Source: Methylorubrum extorquens
Lineage (GTDB): Bacteria; Pseudomonadota; Alphaproteobacteria; Rhizobiales; Beijerinckiaceae
Direction: 5' to 3'
Length of the DNA: 64,000 bases
Assembly (NCBI RefSeq): GCF_024169925.1
Contig: NZ_JALJXF010000001.1
Span: forward strand, 4,222,001-4,286,000
A program made the translations under genes and the position numbers. The notes beneath the pieces were generated by a model. It did no database searches, was not told the origin of the DNA, and saw only the letters and a program-made list of their open reading frames with translations. This document shows, piece by piece, positions 25,512-34,341 of the stretch. Each line of letters opens with the position of its first letter. Position 1 is the stretch's first letter.

Positions 25512-26249
25512 TCAGCTCTCGGCGAGCGCGGGCGACGCGGCCGGAAAGCCTCCGGCTTGGGGCAGACGGTCTTGGGGCAAGCGGTCTTGGGGCAAGCGGT
25601 CGCGGCGCGCCAAGGCGTCGGCGACCTCGCCGATGCGGCGGCGCAGCTCGGCGGTGTCGTCGCTCCCGCGTGCGGCCAGCGTAGCCTGGGCCGCCGTCAG
25701 TTCGGCGCGCAGCGCCTCGATCTCGGCCGCCGTGGAGGTGTATCCGACGGTCTCACCCTCGGCGCCCGACGGCGCGGTCGCGGTCTGCATCCGGCGCGTC
25801 GCCTTGAGATCGTCGAGGATCGCGCGGTGAGCCTCTTCCAGGGCATGCAGGGTGGCGAGCCCCGTCTCGCCCTCGGCCCGCGCACGGGCGAGATCCCGGT
25901 CGAGCCCGGCGATGCGCTCGAGAGCGCGGGCCACCTCGGCCTCGCTGAGGATCCGGGCGGTAACCGCGGCCTCGGCCTCCATGGTGCGGGTGCCGATGGC
26001 GGCCATGTCGGCGTGGCGCCGGGCGGCCACCGCCTCGGCCTTCCGCTCCAGCCGGCGCTGCGCGACGGCGAACTCCGCGCGCAAATGGTCGCGCTCGGCC
26101 ACGACCTCGGACACGCTCACCGGCAGGGTCGCCTCGATCCGCCGCCGGGCGAGACGGCCGGCGCGGGCGCTCACGGTCGGCAGGATCGTCAGGGCGCACA
26201 GGCTCGCCAGGAGGAAGCCGAGCCCGAAGATCATTACGGTCTCGATCAC
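25512..26249 (-). CDS. Membrane-anchored coiled-coil protein
   Basis: This 245-aa protein has one N-terminal membrane segment (MIFGLGFLLASLCALTILP) followed by a long Ala/Arg/Glu-rich coiled coil (about 40-215). The C-terminus contains RLPQD repeats encoded by three tandem 15-bp units at 25556-25600. It has no catalytic motif. Proteins of this layout in Rhizobiales are annotated as hypothetical. It lies downstream of eipA on the same strand with a 213-nt gap. Confidence 0.65.
   Translation of the reverse strand: MIETVMIFGLGFLLASLCALTILPTVSARAGRLARRRIEATLPVSVSEVVAERDHLRAEFAVAQRRLERKAEAVAARRHADMAAIGTRTMEAEAAVTARILSEAEVARALERIAGLDRDLARARAEGETGLATLHALEEAHRAILDDLKATRRMQTATAPSGAEGETVGYTSTAAEIEALRAELTAAQATLAARGSDDTAELRRRIGEVADALARRDRLPQDRLPQDRLPQAGGFPAASPALAES
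25556..25600. repeat. Three tandem 15-bp repeats inside a CDS
   Basis: CTTGGGGCAAGCGGT occurs three times head to tail (the first copy has two changes). It encodes the RLPQD repeats near the C-terminus of the coiled-coil protein. Copy number is likely to vary between strains. Confidence 0.8.
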
Positions 26250-26462
26250 GAAGGGGCCCTCACGCCGCCTCGGCCGGGCAGATCCGGCCGCTGCGTCTTT
26301 TGCCCGTCTTGCCCGCGCGGAGGCAAGCGCCGTGTCTTCGCTCCAGCTTCAAGCGTCGGCGGGCGCTTGTCGCAGGCACGCCTCCCACCGACACCTGCCC
26401 CCTTTCTCCGAGCCATCACGCCGCATCGCATCAGGCGCTGGTGGGGGTCGCTCGGAAGACGA

Positions 26463-27080
26463 TCAGAACGGGTTCCAGGTCGGGCGGCCGGTGAATTTCA
26501 GGTAGCCGATATTGATTCCGAGCCGGGCGCCGACGCCGGAACGGATCGGCACCACGATGATGCCGCCGTCGGTCACCGCCGTCATGCCGAAGCCGCCGAT
26601 GAAGTAGGCCGAGCCGTCGACGCCGCCGAAGCGGCGGTAGAGGTCGCGCACGGCGGGCAGGTTGTAGACGAGCATCATCGTGCGCGCGCCGTCGCCGCCG
26701 ACATCGAAGCCGAGCGTCGGCCCCTGCCAGTAGATCCGGCGCTGCCCGGCATTGCGGGTGTAGAGCGTGCCCTCGCCGAAGCGCAGGCCGCCGACGATGG
26801 CGCCGGACGCCTCCTGTCCGAGGATGTAGCCGTTGGGCTCGCCCCAGCGCCGGGTCGCCTCCTCGACGGTCAGAGCGAGGCCGCGGGACACGCTGCCGAA
26901 GAAGCGGTGCCCGTTCTCGACCACCTCGGCGGCGCGGAACGAGTCCGGGCGCACGCCGTCGTCCTGATAGGCCAGAGCCGGGACGGCCCCGGCCAGGAGC
27001 CCGCCGGACACCCCGGCCGAGAGGCCGAGCAAGGCGGCGCGGCGGGTCGTGCCCCCGGTGCGGATGGGATCGTGCGGCAT
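26463..27080 (-). CDS. eipA: Envelope integrity protein EipA (DUF1134)
   Basis: This 205-aa exported protein has a Tat-like signal peptide (TTRRAALLGLSAGVSGG) and a DUF1134 domain. ATRRWGEPNGYILGQEASGAIVGGLRFGEGTLY and TLGFDVGGDGARTMMLVYNL are the conserved parts. EipA is a small periplasmic protein needed for envelope integrity in Brucella, where its gene is activated by the cell-cycle regulator CtrA. Here a perfect CtrA box lies about 150 nt before ATG 27080. Length matches the family. Confidence 0.87.
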   Translation of the reverse strand: MPHDPIRTGGTTRRAALLGLSAGVSGGLLAGAVPALAYQDDGVRPDSFRAAEVVENGHRFFGSVSRGLALTVEEATRRWGEPNGYILGQEASGAIVGGLRFGEGTLYTRNAGQRRIYWQGPTLGFDVGGDGARTMMLVYNLPAVRDLYRRFGGVDGSAYFIGGFGMTAVTDGGIIVVPIRSGVGARLGINIGYLKFTGRPTWNPF

Positions 27081-27226
27081 GTCGGTCTCCCTACCGGCTC
27101 CCTTGACTGGCTCTCTTGACCCGCCCTTCCATGCCGGCCTCGCGGGCGCTGCCCTCAACGGAAGCGGCATCGGATCGAGGCACGCAGGGAGCGCGCAGTC
27201 TCGGGTCCGATCAAGTCAAGTTTGGG

Positions 27227-27241
27227 TTAACGGTCGGTTAA
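27227..27241 (-). promoter_or_regulatory. CtrA binding box upstream of eipA
   Basis: TTAA-CGGTCGG-TTAA is an exact match to the full CtrA site TTAA-N7-TTAA. In a genome with this GC content such a site is rare by chance. It lies between the cysQ stop and eipA and so most likely serves eipA. Confidence 0.7.
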
Positions 27242-27257
27242 GCGACTTGCCGCGGCC

Positions 27258-28178
27258 TCAGGCCTCCTGGACCGCATCCGGCGAACCCGCCCCTCCGGCG
27301 CGGCGCCGGTCGAAATACGACACGGCGCTGTGCTGCGGCAGGTCGAGCGCGTCGCGGTAGGCCGCCGAAGCCAGCGCCGCGAAGGGGCCGTTGCGGTAGA
27401 AGCGGGCATGGTGGCCATAGGTGATCGTCGCGCCGTCGGGCCCGACGACGCGCCCGCCAGCCATGGTCAGCACGTGGTCGCCGGCCGCCGTGTCCCACTC
27501 CATGGTGGGGACGCAGCGCACGTAGATATCCGCCTCGCCCGCCGCGATCAGGCAGAACTTGAGCGCCGAGGAGGCGACCCGCCGCTCGCCGACCGGCAGG
27601 CGCTCCAGGCAGGCATCGGTGTCGCTGTCGCCGTGCAGGCGGCTGACGAGGGCGACGAGACCGTCGGCGGGGGCAGCGCGCACGCCCACGGCCTGGAACG
27701 CGCCCGGCCGCCCCTCGCGGATCGGCGCCTCGCGGGCGGTGGTGCCCGCCGCCCAGACCCGGCCGAGACCCGGCGCCGCCAAGCCGGCGGCGATCGGGCG
27801 GTCGCCCTGAATCAGGCCGATATTGACGCAGTACTGTTCGTTGCCGGCCAGGAAGTCGCGGGTGCCGTCGAGCGGATCGACGAGGAAGAACAGCGCGGCG
27901 GGCTGCGCGGTGCCGGAGGTCTCCTCGGCGATCACCGGGATGCCGGGGAAAGCTTGCCTCAGGGCCGTGACGATCAGCTCCTCGGAGCGGGTGTCGGCGA
28001 GGCTGGCGGGCGAGCCGTCGGGCTTGATGACGTGGGGGCAGTCGCTGCCGTGATAGCCCTTCAGAATACGCCCGGCCTCGCAGGCGATGCCGGCGAGCTG
28101 CTCCGCGATGGCGTCTCGCATCGCGGCCGGAACGGGGGCCGTCAGGGACGCCGACGGGACGGGAGCAAGGGCGGTCAT
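27258..28178 (-). CDS. cysQ: 3'(2'),5'-bisphosphate nucleotidase
   Basis: This is a 306-aa inositol-monophosphatase-fold enzyme. It hydrolyses 3'-phosphoadenosine-5'-phosphate to AMP and phosphate, clearing a product of sulfate assimilation. Metal-binding motifs are visible: IAEETSG, VDPLDGTRDFLAG and EWDTAAGDHVL. ATG 28178 was chosen; an upstream in-frame start at 28229 has no better ribosome binding site. The chain is somewhat longer than E. coli CysQ because of extra N- and C-terminal residues. Confidence 0.88.
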   Translation of the reverse strand: MTALAPVPSASLTAPVPAAMRDAIAEQLAGIACEAGRILKGYHGSDCPHVIKPDGSPASLADTRSEELIVTALRQAFPGIPVIAEETSGTAQPAALFFLVDPLDGTRDFLAGNEQYCVNIGLIQGDRPIAAGLAAPGLGRVWAAGTTAREAPIREGRPGAFQAVGVRAAPADGLVALVSRLHGDSDTDACLERLPVGERRVASSALKFCLIAAGEADIYVRCVPTMEWDTAAGDHVLTMAGGRVVGPDGATITYGHHARFYRNGPFAALASAAYRDALDLPQHSAVSYFDRRRAGGAGSPDAVQEA

Positions 28179-28538
28179 CGCAATGTCATCAATGAAGGAA
28201 AGGGGCTTGTCGATCCGAGTCTTGAGCAAATTCGGTGCGCAAGCCTGCGTGACCCGATCCCCATGAGCGCCGGTTGCGGCGAATTGGGGACACTTGTGCC
28301 GTCGCGGCGGCCTTCACCGCGAAATGAGCGCCGCAACGGGGGCCGGGATCTGCCGGGGTGCCGTCGCGCGCGACCGGCGAACCAGTCGGATTGATGTCGG
28401 CGGCTTTCCAAAGCGGTCGCCGGTGACTATTCGCTTGGGCCCATCCGGTGTCCGCGGCATCCGAGGGGGCAGGCCACCTCAGCGATCGACGGCACTACTT
28501 TCGACAGCCGGTTTCGACAGCCGGGAACGGAGCGCGCC
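28179..28538. other. Divergent promoter region between cysQ and chpT
   Basis: This 360-nt gap holds the promoters of two divergent genes. I see no CtrA box, RNA gene or repeat in it. Confidence 0.4.
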
Positions 28539-29279
28539 ATGAGCGGTACCAGCAGCCTCACCCTCGACGCCCTCGACCTCTCGGCGCTGCTGTGCTCGCG
28601 CGTGTGCCACGACGTGATCAGCCCGATCGGCGCGATCGTGAACGGGCTCGAAGTGCTGGAGGACGACGACGACCCCTCGATGCGCGAATTCGCCCTCGAG
28701 CTGATCCGCAAGAGCGCGCGCACCGCCTCGGCCCGGATCCAGTTCGCCCGGATCGCCTTCGGCGCGGCGGGATCGGCCGGCGCCTCGATCGATCTGGCCG
28801 ACGCCGAGAAGGTCTCGAAGGCCATGTTCGCCGACGAGAAGACGCAGATCGCCTGGAGCGCACCGCAGGCGCTGTTTCCCAAGAACAAGGTCAAGCTGCT
28901 GCTCAACCTCGTGGTGATCGCGTCGAGCGCGATCCCGCGCGGCGGTCTGATCGACGTGGCCGTGACCGGCGGCGGCGACGCCCCGCGCTTCGTCCTGCGC
29001 GCCAAGGGCAGCCATGCGCGCATCCCGCCCCATGTCGAGGGGCTGATCGCCGGCACGCCCGAGGGCGGCACCGTCGACGCCCACGGCATCCTGCCGTTCT
29101 ATGCCGGCCTCGTCGCCCGCGCGGCGGCGATGGACGTGCGCTTCACCATCGAGGGCGACGAGGTGACGGTCGCCGCCACGCCGACCGAGGCTGCGGTCGG
29201 ATTGCCCGGCGCTCCCGCCCCCAGCATCGAGGACGAGCGCCCCTCCGATAGCGCCCCGCCAGACACGCAGCTCGCCTGA
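28539..29279 (+). CDS. chpT: Histidine phosphotransferase ChpT
   Basis: This 246-aa alphaproteobacterial phosphotransferase moves phosphate from the hybrid kinase CckA to the response regulators CtrA and CpdR. The phospho-accepting site is His24 in RVCHDVISPIGAIVNGLEVL, followed by a degenerate HATPase-like C-terminal domain without ATP-binding motifs, as expected for ChpT. GGAG lies 7 nt before ATG 28539. It stands 178 nt upstream of cheA on the same strand. Its partner cckA is not in this window. Confidence 0.93.
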   Translation: MSGTSSLTLDALDLSALLCSRVCHDVISPIGAIVNGLEVLEDDDDPSMREFALELIRKSARTASARIQFARIAFGAAGSAGASIDLADAEKVSKAMFADEKTQIAWSAPQALFPKNKVKLLLNLVVIASSAIPRGGLIDVAVTGGGDAPRFVLRAKGSHARIPPHVEGLIAGTPEGGTVDAHGILPFYAGLVARAAAMDVRFTIEGDEVTVAATPTEAAVGLPGAPAPSIEDERPSDSAPPDTQLA

Positions 29280-29348
29280 GGCGGCCGCGCCGCAACCATC
29301 GCGCGGGGAAGTGAGCGGAGGCGGGTCGCGGCGAATTCTTGCGGCCGT

Positions 29349-29369
29349 CTTCTCAAAACAATTGTGAAG
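29349..29369. promoter_or_regulatory. Imperfect inverted repeat upstream of cheA
   Basis: CTTCTCAA-N5-TTGTGAAG matches its complement at 7 of 8 positions and lies about 90 nt before the cheA start. It is one of the few A/T-rich spots there and could be an operator; no known motif is recognised. Confidence 0.3.
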
Positions 29370-29457
29370 TCGGCCCCCGCCCTCAACGCTTCCATAACTT
29401 TCCGAGGCGAGAGTGCTCGTCGCACGTCCCTTTGTGCGCGTAGACGAGTACCCCCCC

Positions 29458-32184
29458 ATGGACGATCTGCTTCGCGAGTTTCTGGTCGAGAGCGCCGAGC
29501 ATCTGGACACCGTCGATGCGGAGCTGGTCCGTTTCGAACAGGACCCCAATAACCAGCAGATCCTGCGCAACATCTTTCGGCTCGTCCACACCATCAAGGG
29601 GACGTGCGGGTTTCTCGGCCTGCCGCGCCTCGAAGCGCTGGCGCACGCCGCCGAGACCCTGATGGGGCGTTTCCGCGACGGCTATCCCGTCAGCGGCGCC
29701 TCGGTCACGCTGATCCTGGCCACCCTCGACCGTCTCAAGGCGATCCTCGGCGACTTGGAAGCCACCGGCTCCGAGCCGGCCGGCGCCGACGAAGACCTGA
29801 TCGGGGCCCTGGAGGCGATGGCCTCCGAGGAATCGCCCGCCGCCGCCGCGCCGCCGCCCCTGCCCGAGCTGCCGCCGATCGTCGAGCGCGAGCTCAAGCC
29901 CGGCGAAGTCTCGCTGGACGACCTCGAGCGGGCTTTCATGGAAGCCCCCGGCCCCGACGACTTTGCGGCCATGGACGCCCCGGCACCCGTCCTCGCAGCC
30001 GACGAGCCGGCCTTCGAGAGCGCGCCCGAGCCGGCGGCCCCGATCCAGGCTGCCGAACGTCCCGCCGCCGCTGCCGCCCCCTCCGCCGAGGGCGGTGAGA
30101 GCGCGGTGGCCGCCAAGGTGCAGACGATCCGTGTGAACGTCGACACCATCGAGCACCTGATGACGATGGTCTCGGAACTGGTGCTGACCCGCAACCAGCT
30201 CCTCGAGATCGCCCGCCGCCACGAGGATTCCGGCTACAAGGTTCCGCTCCAGCGCCTCAGCCACGTCACGGCCGAGCTGCAGGAAGGCGTGATGAAGACG
30301 CGCATGCAGCCGATCGGCAATGCGTGGCAGAAGCTGCCCCGCGTCGTGCGCGACCTCTCGGCCGAACTTGGCAAAGGCATCGACCTCGTGATGTCGGGCG
30401 CCGAGACCGAACTCGACCGCCAGGTGCTCGACGTCATCAAGGACCCGCTCACCCACATGGTGCGCAACTCGGCCGACCACGGCATCGAGTCCACCAACGA
30501 GCGCCTCAAGGCCGGCAAGCCCGCCCGCGGCTCGATCCGCCTCTCCGCCTACCACGAGGGCGGCACGATCACGATCGAGATCGCCGACGACGGCAAGGGC
30601 CTCGACCTCGCCGCGATCCGCAAGAAGGCGATCGAGCGAAACTTCGCGCCCGCCGCCGACATCGAGCGGATGACCGACGCGCAGGTCGCGAAGTTCATCT
30701 TCCACGCCGGCTTCTCGACCGCCAAGGCGATCACCTCGGTCTCCGGCCGCGGCGTCGGCATGGACGTGGTCAAGACCAACATCGAGACCATCGGCGGCGT
30801 GGTCGACATCGCCACCGAGCTGGGCAAGGGCACCACCTTCACCATCAAGATCCCGCTGACGCTCGCCATCGTCTCGGCGCTGATCGTCAAGGCCGGCGCA
30901 CAGCGCTACGCCGTGCCGCAGATCGCGGTGCTCGAACTGGTGCGGGTCGATCCCAAGGGCGACAACACCAGCGCGAACTCGATCGAGCGCATCCACGGCG
31001 CGCCGGTGCTGCGCCTGCGCGAGCGGCTCCTGCCGATCGTCACCCTCGACGGGCTGATGCGCGGGCAGGCGACCGTCGAGGAGGGCGAAGTCGTCGAGTC
31101 CGGCTTCGTGGTGGTGGCCCAGGTCGGCCGGCAGCGCTTCGGCGTGCTCGTGGACGAAGTCTTCCACACGGAAGAGATCGTCGTGAAGCCGATGTCGTCG
31201 AAGCTGCGGCACATCCCGCTGTTTGCCGGCAACACGATCCTCGGCGACGGCGCCGTGGTGCTGATCGTCGATCCCAACGGCGTCGCCAAGCTGGTGGGCC
31301 AGAGCGCGCAGTCGGGTGCAGCGACGGAGACCGAGTCCGAGGAGGTCGAGGCTGGTGACGCCAAGGCGACGCTCCTCGTGTTCAAGGGGGGTGCCGGCGG
31401 CTTCAAGGCCGTGCCGCTCTCCCTCGTCACGCGCCTCGAAGAGATCGACGCCTCGAAGATCGAGCATCTCGGCGGGCGTCCGCTGATCCAGTACCGCGGC
31501 CGCCTGATGCCGCTGGTGCCGGCCGATCCTGCGGTTCCGATCCGCTCGGAGGGCAACCAGGCGCTCGTCGTGTTCTCCGATGGCGACCGGGCGATGGGCC
31601 TCGTCGTGGACGAGATCGTCGACATCGTCGAGGAGCGCCTCGACATCGAGATCGCGGCCGACCGCTCCGACCTCATCGGCTCGGCGGTGCTGCGGGGCCG
31701 GGCGACCGACATCATCAACATCGCCCACTTCCTACCGCTCGCCTACGACGACTGGGCGCGGGGCCCGCGCAAGACGGTGGTCAAGGCGCCCTCGCTCCTG
31801 CTCGTGGACGACTCGGCCTTCTTCCGCGACATGCTCACCCCCGTGCTCAAGGCGGCGGGCTACGGCGTGACGACCGCGGCATCGGCAGAGGAAGCGCTCG
31901 GTATGCTCAAGGGCAATGCCGGCATCGACCTCGTGGTCAGCGATCTCGACATGCCCGGCCGCAGCGGCTTCGACCTCGTCGCCGCCATGCGCAAGAGCGG
32001 CGGGCGGCTGGCCGAGATGCCGGTGATCGCGCTCACCGGCACGGTCGCCCCCGACGCCATCGAACAGGCACGGCGCCTCGCGATCAGCGATCTCGTCGCC
32101 AAGTTCGACCGCAGCGGCCTCCTGGCAGCGCTCGCCGAGATCGGCGAAGCCGCCCAATCCGCCGACGCCCGCGTCGCGGCCTGA
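29458..32184 (+). CDS. cheA: Hybrid chemotaxis histidine kinase CheA with receiver
   Basis: This 908-aa CheA is longer than the usual 650-700 aa. In order: Hpt/P1 with His44 (VHTIKGTCGFLGL), an Ala/Pro-rich linker without a recognisable P2, dimerisation domain (about 220-280), HATPase (NSADHGIES, DDGKGLD, GRGVGMDVVK), a CheW-like P5, a second CheW-like segment (about 635-770), and a C-terminal receiver with Asp829 (VVSDLDMPG). Such hybrid CheAs occur in chemosensory systems where phosphate can be drained internally. ATG 29458 begins MDDLLREFLVES, typical for the family. It is the first gene of cheA-W-Y-B-R. Confidence 0.95.
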   Translation: MDDLLREFLVESAEHLDTVDAELVRFEQDPNNQQILRNIFRLVHTIKGTCGFLGLPRLEALAHAAETLMGRFRDGYPVSGASVTLILATLDRLKAILGDLEATGSEPAGADEDLIGALEAMASEESPAAAAPPPLPELPPIVERELKPGEVSLDDLERAFMEAPGPDDFAAMDAPAPVLAADEPAFESAPEPAAPIQAAERPAAAAAPSAEGGESAVAAKVQTIRVNVDTIEHLMTMVSELVLTRNQLLEIARRHEDSGYKVPLQRLSHVTAELQEGVMKTRMQPIGNAWQKLPRVVRDLSAELGKGIDLVMSGAETELDRQVLDVIKDPLTHMVRNSADHGIESTNERLKAGKPARGSIRLSAYHEGGTITIEIADDGKGLDLAAIRKKAIERNFAPAADIERMTDAQVAKFIFHAGFSTAKAITSVSGRGVGMDVVKTNIETIGGVVDIATELGKGTTFTIKIPLTLAIVSALIVKAGAQRYAVPQIAVLELVRVDPKGDNTSANSIERIHGAPVLRLRERLLPIVTLDGLMRGQATVEEGEVVESGFVVVAQVGRQRFGVLVDEVFHTEEIVVKPMSSKLRHIPLFAGNTILGDGAVVLIVDPNGVAKLVGQSAQSGAATETESEEVEAGDAKATLLVFKGGAGGFKAVPLSLVTRLEEIDASKIEHLGGRPLIQYRGRLMPLVPADPAVPIRSEGNQALVVFSDGDRAMGLVVDEIVDIVEERLDIEIAADRSDLIGSAVLRGRATDIINIAHFLPLAYDDWARGPRKTVVKAPSLLLVDDSAFFRDMLTPVLKAAGYGVTTAASAEEALGMLKGNAGIDLVVSDLDMPGRSGFDLVAAMRKSGGRLAEMPVIALTGTVAPDAIEQARRLAISDLVAKFDRSGLLAALAEIGEAAQSADARVAA

Positions 32185-32216
32185 ACCACGAACGGACCGG
32201 AAGAGGACACGCCGCC

Positions 32217-32696
32217 ATGCAGGCCGCCAACGGAAACACCGTTCCCACCGACACCACCGACTACGTCACCGTCTTCGTCGGCGAGACGATGTTCGGGCTC
32301 ACCATCGACCGGGTGCACGACGTGTTCGTGCCCGCCGGCATCACCCCGGTGCCGCTCGCACCCCGGGAAATCGTCGGCCTCCTGAACCTGCGCGGGCGGG
32401 TCGTCACGGCCCTGTGCCTGCGCCGCCGCCTCGGCATCCCCGGCCGCGAGGCGGGTGCCGCCGAGATGGCGATCGGCCTGGAACAGGCGGGCGAGACCTT
32501 CGCGCTCATCGTCGACGGTGTCGGCGAGGTCTTGAAGCTCGGCGCCGAGACGCAGGAGCCGGTGCCGATCAACCTCGATCCCCGCTGGCGCGACCTCTCG
32601 CTCGGCGTCCACCGCCTCGACGGGCGCCTCCTTGTCATCCTCGACGTCGATGCGCTGCTCGCCTTCGGCGACGCCCGCGAGGCGAAGGTCGCCTGA
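32217..32696 (+). CDS. cheW: Chemotaxis coupling protein CheW
   Basis: This is a 159-aa CheW domain protein that bridges receptors and CheA at the membrane. It has the expected beta-barrel segments: YVTVFVGETMFGLTIDRVHDVF, ITPVPLAPREIVGLLNLRGRVVTALCLRRRLG and LIVDGVGEVLKL. AAGAGGA precedes the ATG. It lies 32 nt after cheA and 17 nt before cheY in the same operon. Confidence 0.95.
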   Translation: MQAANGNTVPTDTTDYVTVFVGETMFGLTIDRVHDVFVPAGITPVPLAPREIVGLLNLRGRVVTALCLRRRLGIPGREAGAAEMAIGLEQAGETFALIVDGVGEVLKLGAETQEPVPINLDPRWRDLSLGVHRLDGRLLVILDVDALLAFGDAREAKVA

Positions 32697-32713
32697 AGCC
32701 AAGGGGTGCGCTC

Positions 32714-33127
32714 ATGATGACCGGCTCGACCAAGAACGCGGCGAAAACGGCCCTGATCGTCGATGACTCGGCGGTGATCCGCAAGGTCGCCCGCCGTATC
32801 CTGGAGACCCTCGACTTCAGCGTCCGCGATGCGGAGGACGGCGCCACGGCGCTGGCGATGTGCGCGGAAGCGATGCCGACGGTGATCCTGCTCGACTGGA
32901 ACATGCCGAACATGGACGGCTACGAGGTGCTGCGGCGCCTGCGCCAGTCCCCGCTCGGCGACCGGCCGAAGGTTCTGTTCTGCACCACCGAGAACGATGT
33001 CGGCGCCATCGCCCGGGCCCTGCATGCGGGTGCCGACGAGTACATCATGAAGCCCTTCGACCGGGAGATCATGATGGCCAAGCTCGATCAGGTCGGCTTC
33101 GCGGTGCGTCCGTCCGAAGCCGCCTGA
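32714..33127 (+). CDS. cheY: Chemotaxis response regulator CheY
   Basis: This is a 137-aa single receiver domain. The phospho-acceptor aspartate is in ILLDWNMPNMDG, the acidic pair is in VDDSAV, the switch threonine is in FCTTEN, and the lysine is in YIMKPFD. It has no output domain, so it acts by protein contact, with the flagellar motor or another target. AAGGGG lies 7 nt before ATG 32714. It sits between cheW and cheB. Confidence 0.95.
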   Translation: MMTGSTKNAAKTALIVDDSAVIRKVARRILETLDFSVRDAEDGATALAMCAEAMPTVILLDWNMPNMDGYEVLRRLRQSPLGDRPKVLFCTTENDVGAIARALHAGADEYIMKPFDREIMMAKLDQVGFAVRPSEAA

Positions 33128-33192
33128 TCCGTCTCCGGGGGCTTGCCCAGGCCTCCGCCCCTCCCTCGCTCCCCCGGAAACGAGTTCCCCCC

Positions 33193-34341
33193 ATGTCGGC
33201 ATTCCCGGCCGTCGCACAGGCTCCGGCGGCGCGCAGCCCGATCAAGGTGCTGGTCGCCGACGACTCGGCGGTGGTGCGGGGGCTCGTCTCCCGCTGGCTC
33301 GGGGAGGCGGGTCACGAGGTGGTCGCCACCGCGCCCAACGGCCGCGCCGCCGTGGACGCGCTCGCCCGCTGCAACCCCGACGTGGTGCTGCTCGACATCG
33401 AGATGCCGGAACTCGACGGCATCCAGGCCCTGCCGCTGATGCTGGCCAAGCAGCCGGGCATCCAGGTCGTGATGATGTCAACGCTGACCCAGCGCAACGC
33501 CGACGTCTCCCTGCGCTGCCTCGCGCTCGGCGCGGTCGATTACATCCCCAAGCCCGAGAGCAACCGCGGCGTCACCACCTCGGACGGCTTCCGCAACGAC
33601 CTGATCGAGCGCATCCGTGTGTTCGGCGCCGCCCGCGCCCGGCGCCGGCCCGCGCCGACCGCGGTCGAGGCCGCCGCTTCCGCCGCGCCCGCCGCACCGG
33701 CGGTCTCGCGCCTGTCGGGTACGGTGACGCTTCGCCCGAAGCCCCGCACCGTGACGCCGCCGCGCGTCCTGCTGGTCGGCTCCTCCACCGGCGGCCCGCG
33801 GGCGGTCGGCGAGGTGCTGGAGAAGATCGGCGCGGCGACACTCCGGCGCCTGCCGGTCCTGATCGTGCAGCACATGCCGCCGGTCTTCACCGCCGTCTTC
33901 GCCGAGCATCTCGGCGCCCGGATCGGGCTGCCGGCGGCCGAGGGCAAGGCCGACGAGCGGTTGCAGCCCGGCCGCATCTACGTCGCCCCGGGCGGGCGCC
34001 ACATGCGGCTCGCAGGCTCCGCGGCCGAGACCGTCATCCGCCTCGACGACGGGCCGCCGGTGAACTTCTGCCGCCCGGCGGTGGACGTGATGTTCCTCGA
34101 TGCCGCCGCCCTCTACGGCGGGTCGACGCTGAGCGTCATCCTCACCGGCATGGGCTCGGACGGCACGGCGGGCGCCCGCGCGCTGGTCGAGGCCGGCGGC
34201 ATCCTCCTGGCTCAGGACGAGGCCACCAGCACGGTCTGGGGCATGCCCGGCAGCGTCGCCAAGGCGGGCCTGTGCCACGCCGTCCTCCCGCTCCCCGACA
34301 TCGGACCGGCCCTGCGCAGCGCGATCGGAGACCGGGTCTGA
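33193..34341 (+). CDS. cheB: Protein-glutamate methylesterase CheB
   Basis: This is a 382-aa response regulator that removes methyl groups from chemoreceptors. The N-terminal receiver has VADDSAV and VLLDIEMPELDG, and a Pro/Ala-rich linker separates it from the methylesterase domain. The catalytic residues are Ser in GSSTGGPRA, His in IVQHMPP and Asp in TGMGSDG. Length is normal. ATG 33193 starts directly before the receiver. The stop overlaps the cheR start (TGATG). Confidence 0.95.
   Translation: MSAFPAVAQAPAARSPIKVLVADDSAVVRGLVSRWLGEAGHEVVATAPNGRAAVDALARCNPDVVLLDIEMPELDGIQALPLMLAKQPGIQVVMMSTLTQRNADVSLRCLALGAVDYIPKPESNRGVTTSDGFRNDLIERIRVFGAARARRRPAPTAVEAAASAAPAAPAVSRLSGTVTLRPKPRTVTPPRVLLVGSSTGGPRAVGEVLEKIGAATLRRLPVLIVQHMPPVFTAVFAEHLGARIGLPAAEGKADERLQPGRIYVAPGGRHMRLAGSAAETVIRLDDGPPVNFCRPAVDVMFLDAAALYGGSTLSVILTGMGSDGTAGARALVEAGGILLAQDEATSTVWGMPGSVAKAGLCHAVLPLPDIGPALRSAIGDRV

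Noticed and set aside
29383..31728. A 781-codon minus-strand frame opposite cheA
   Set aside because: Antisense shadow of a well-supported CheA; no motif, no ribosome binding site.
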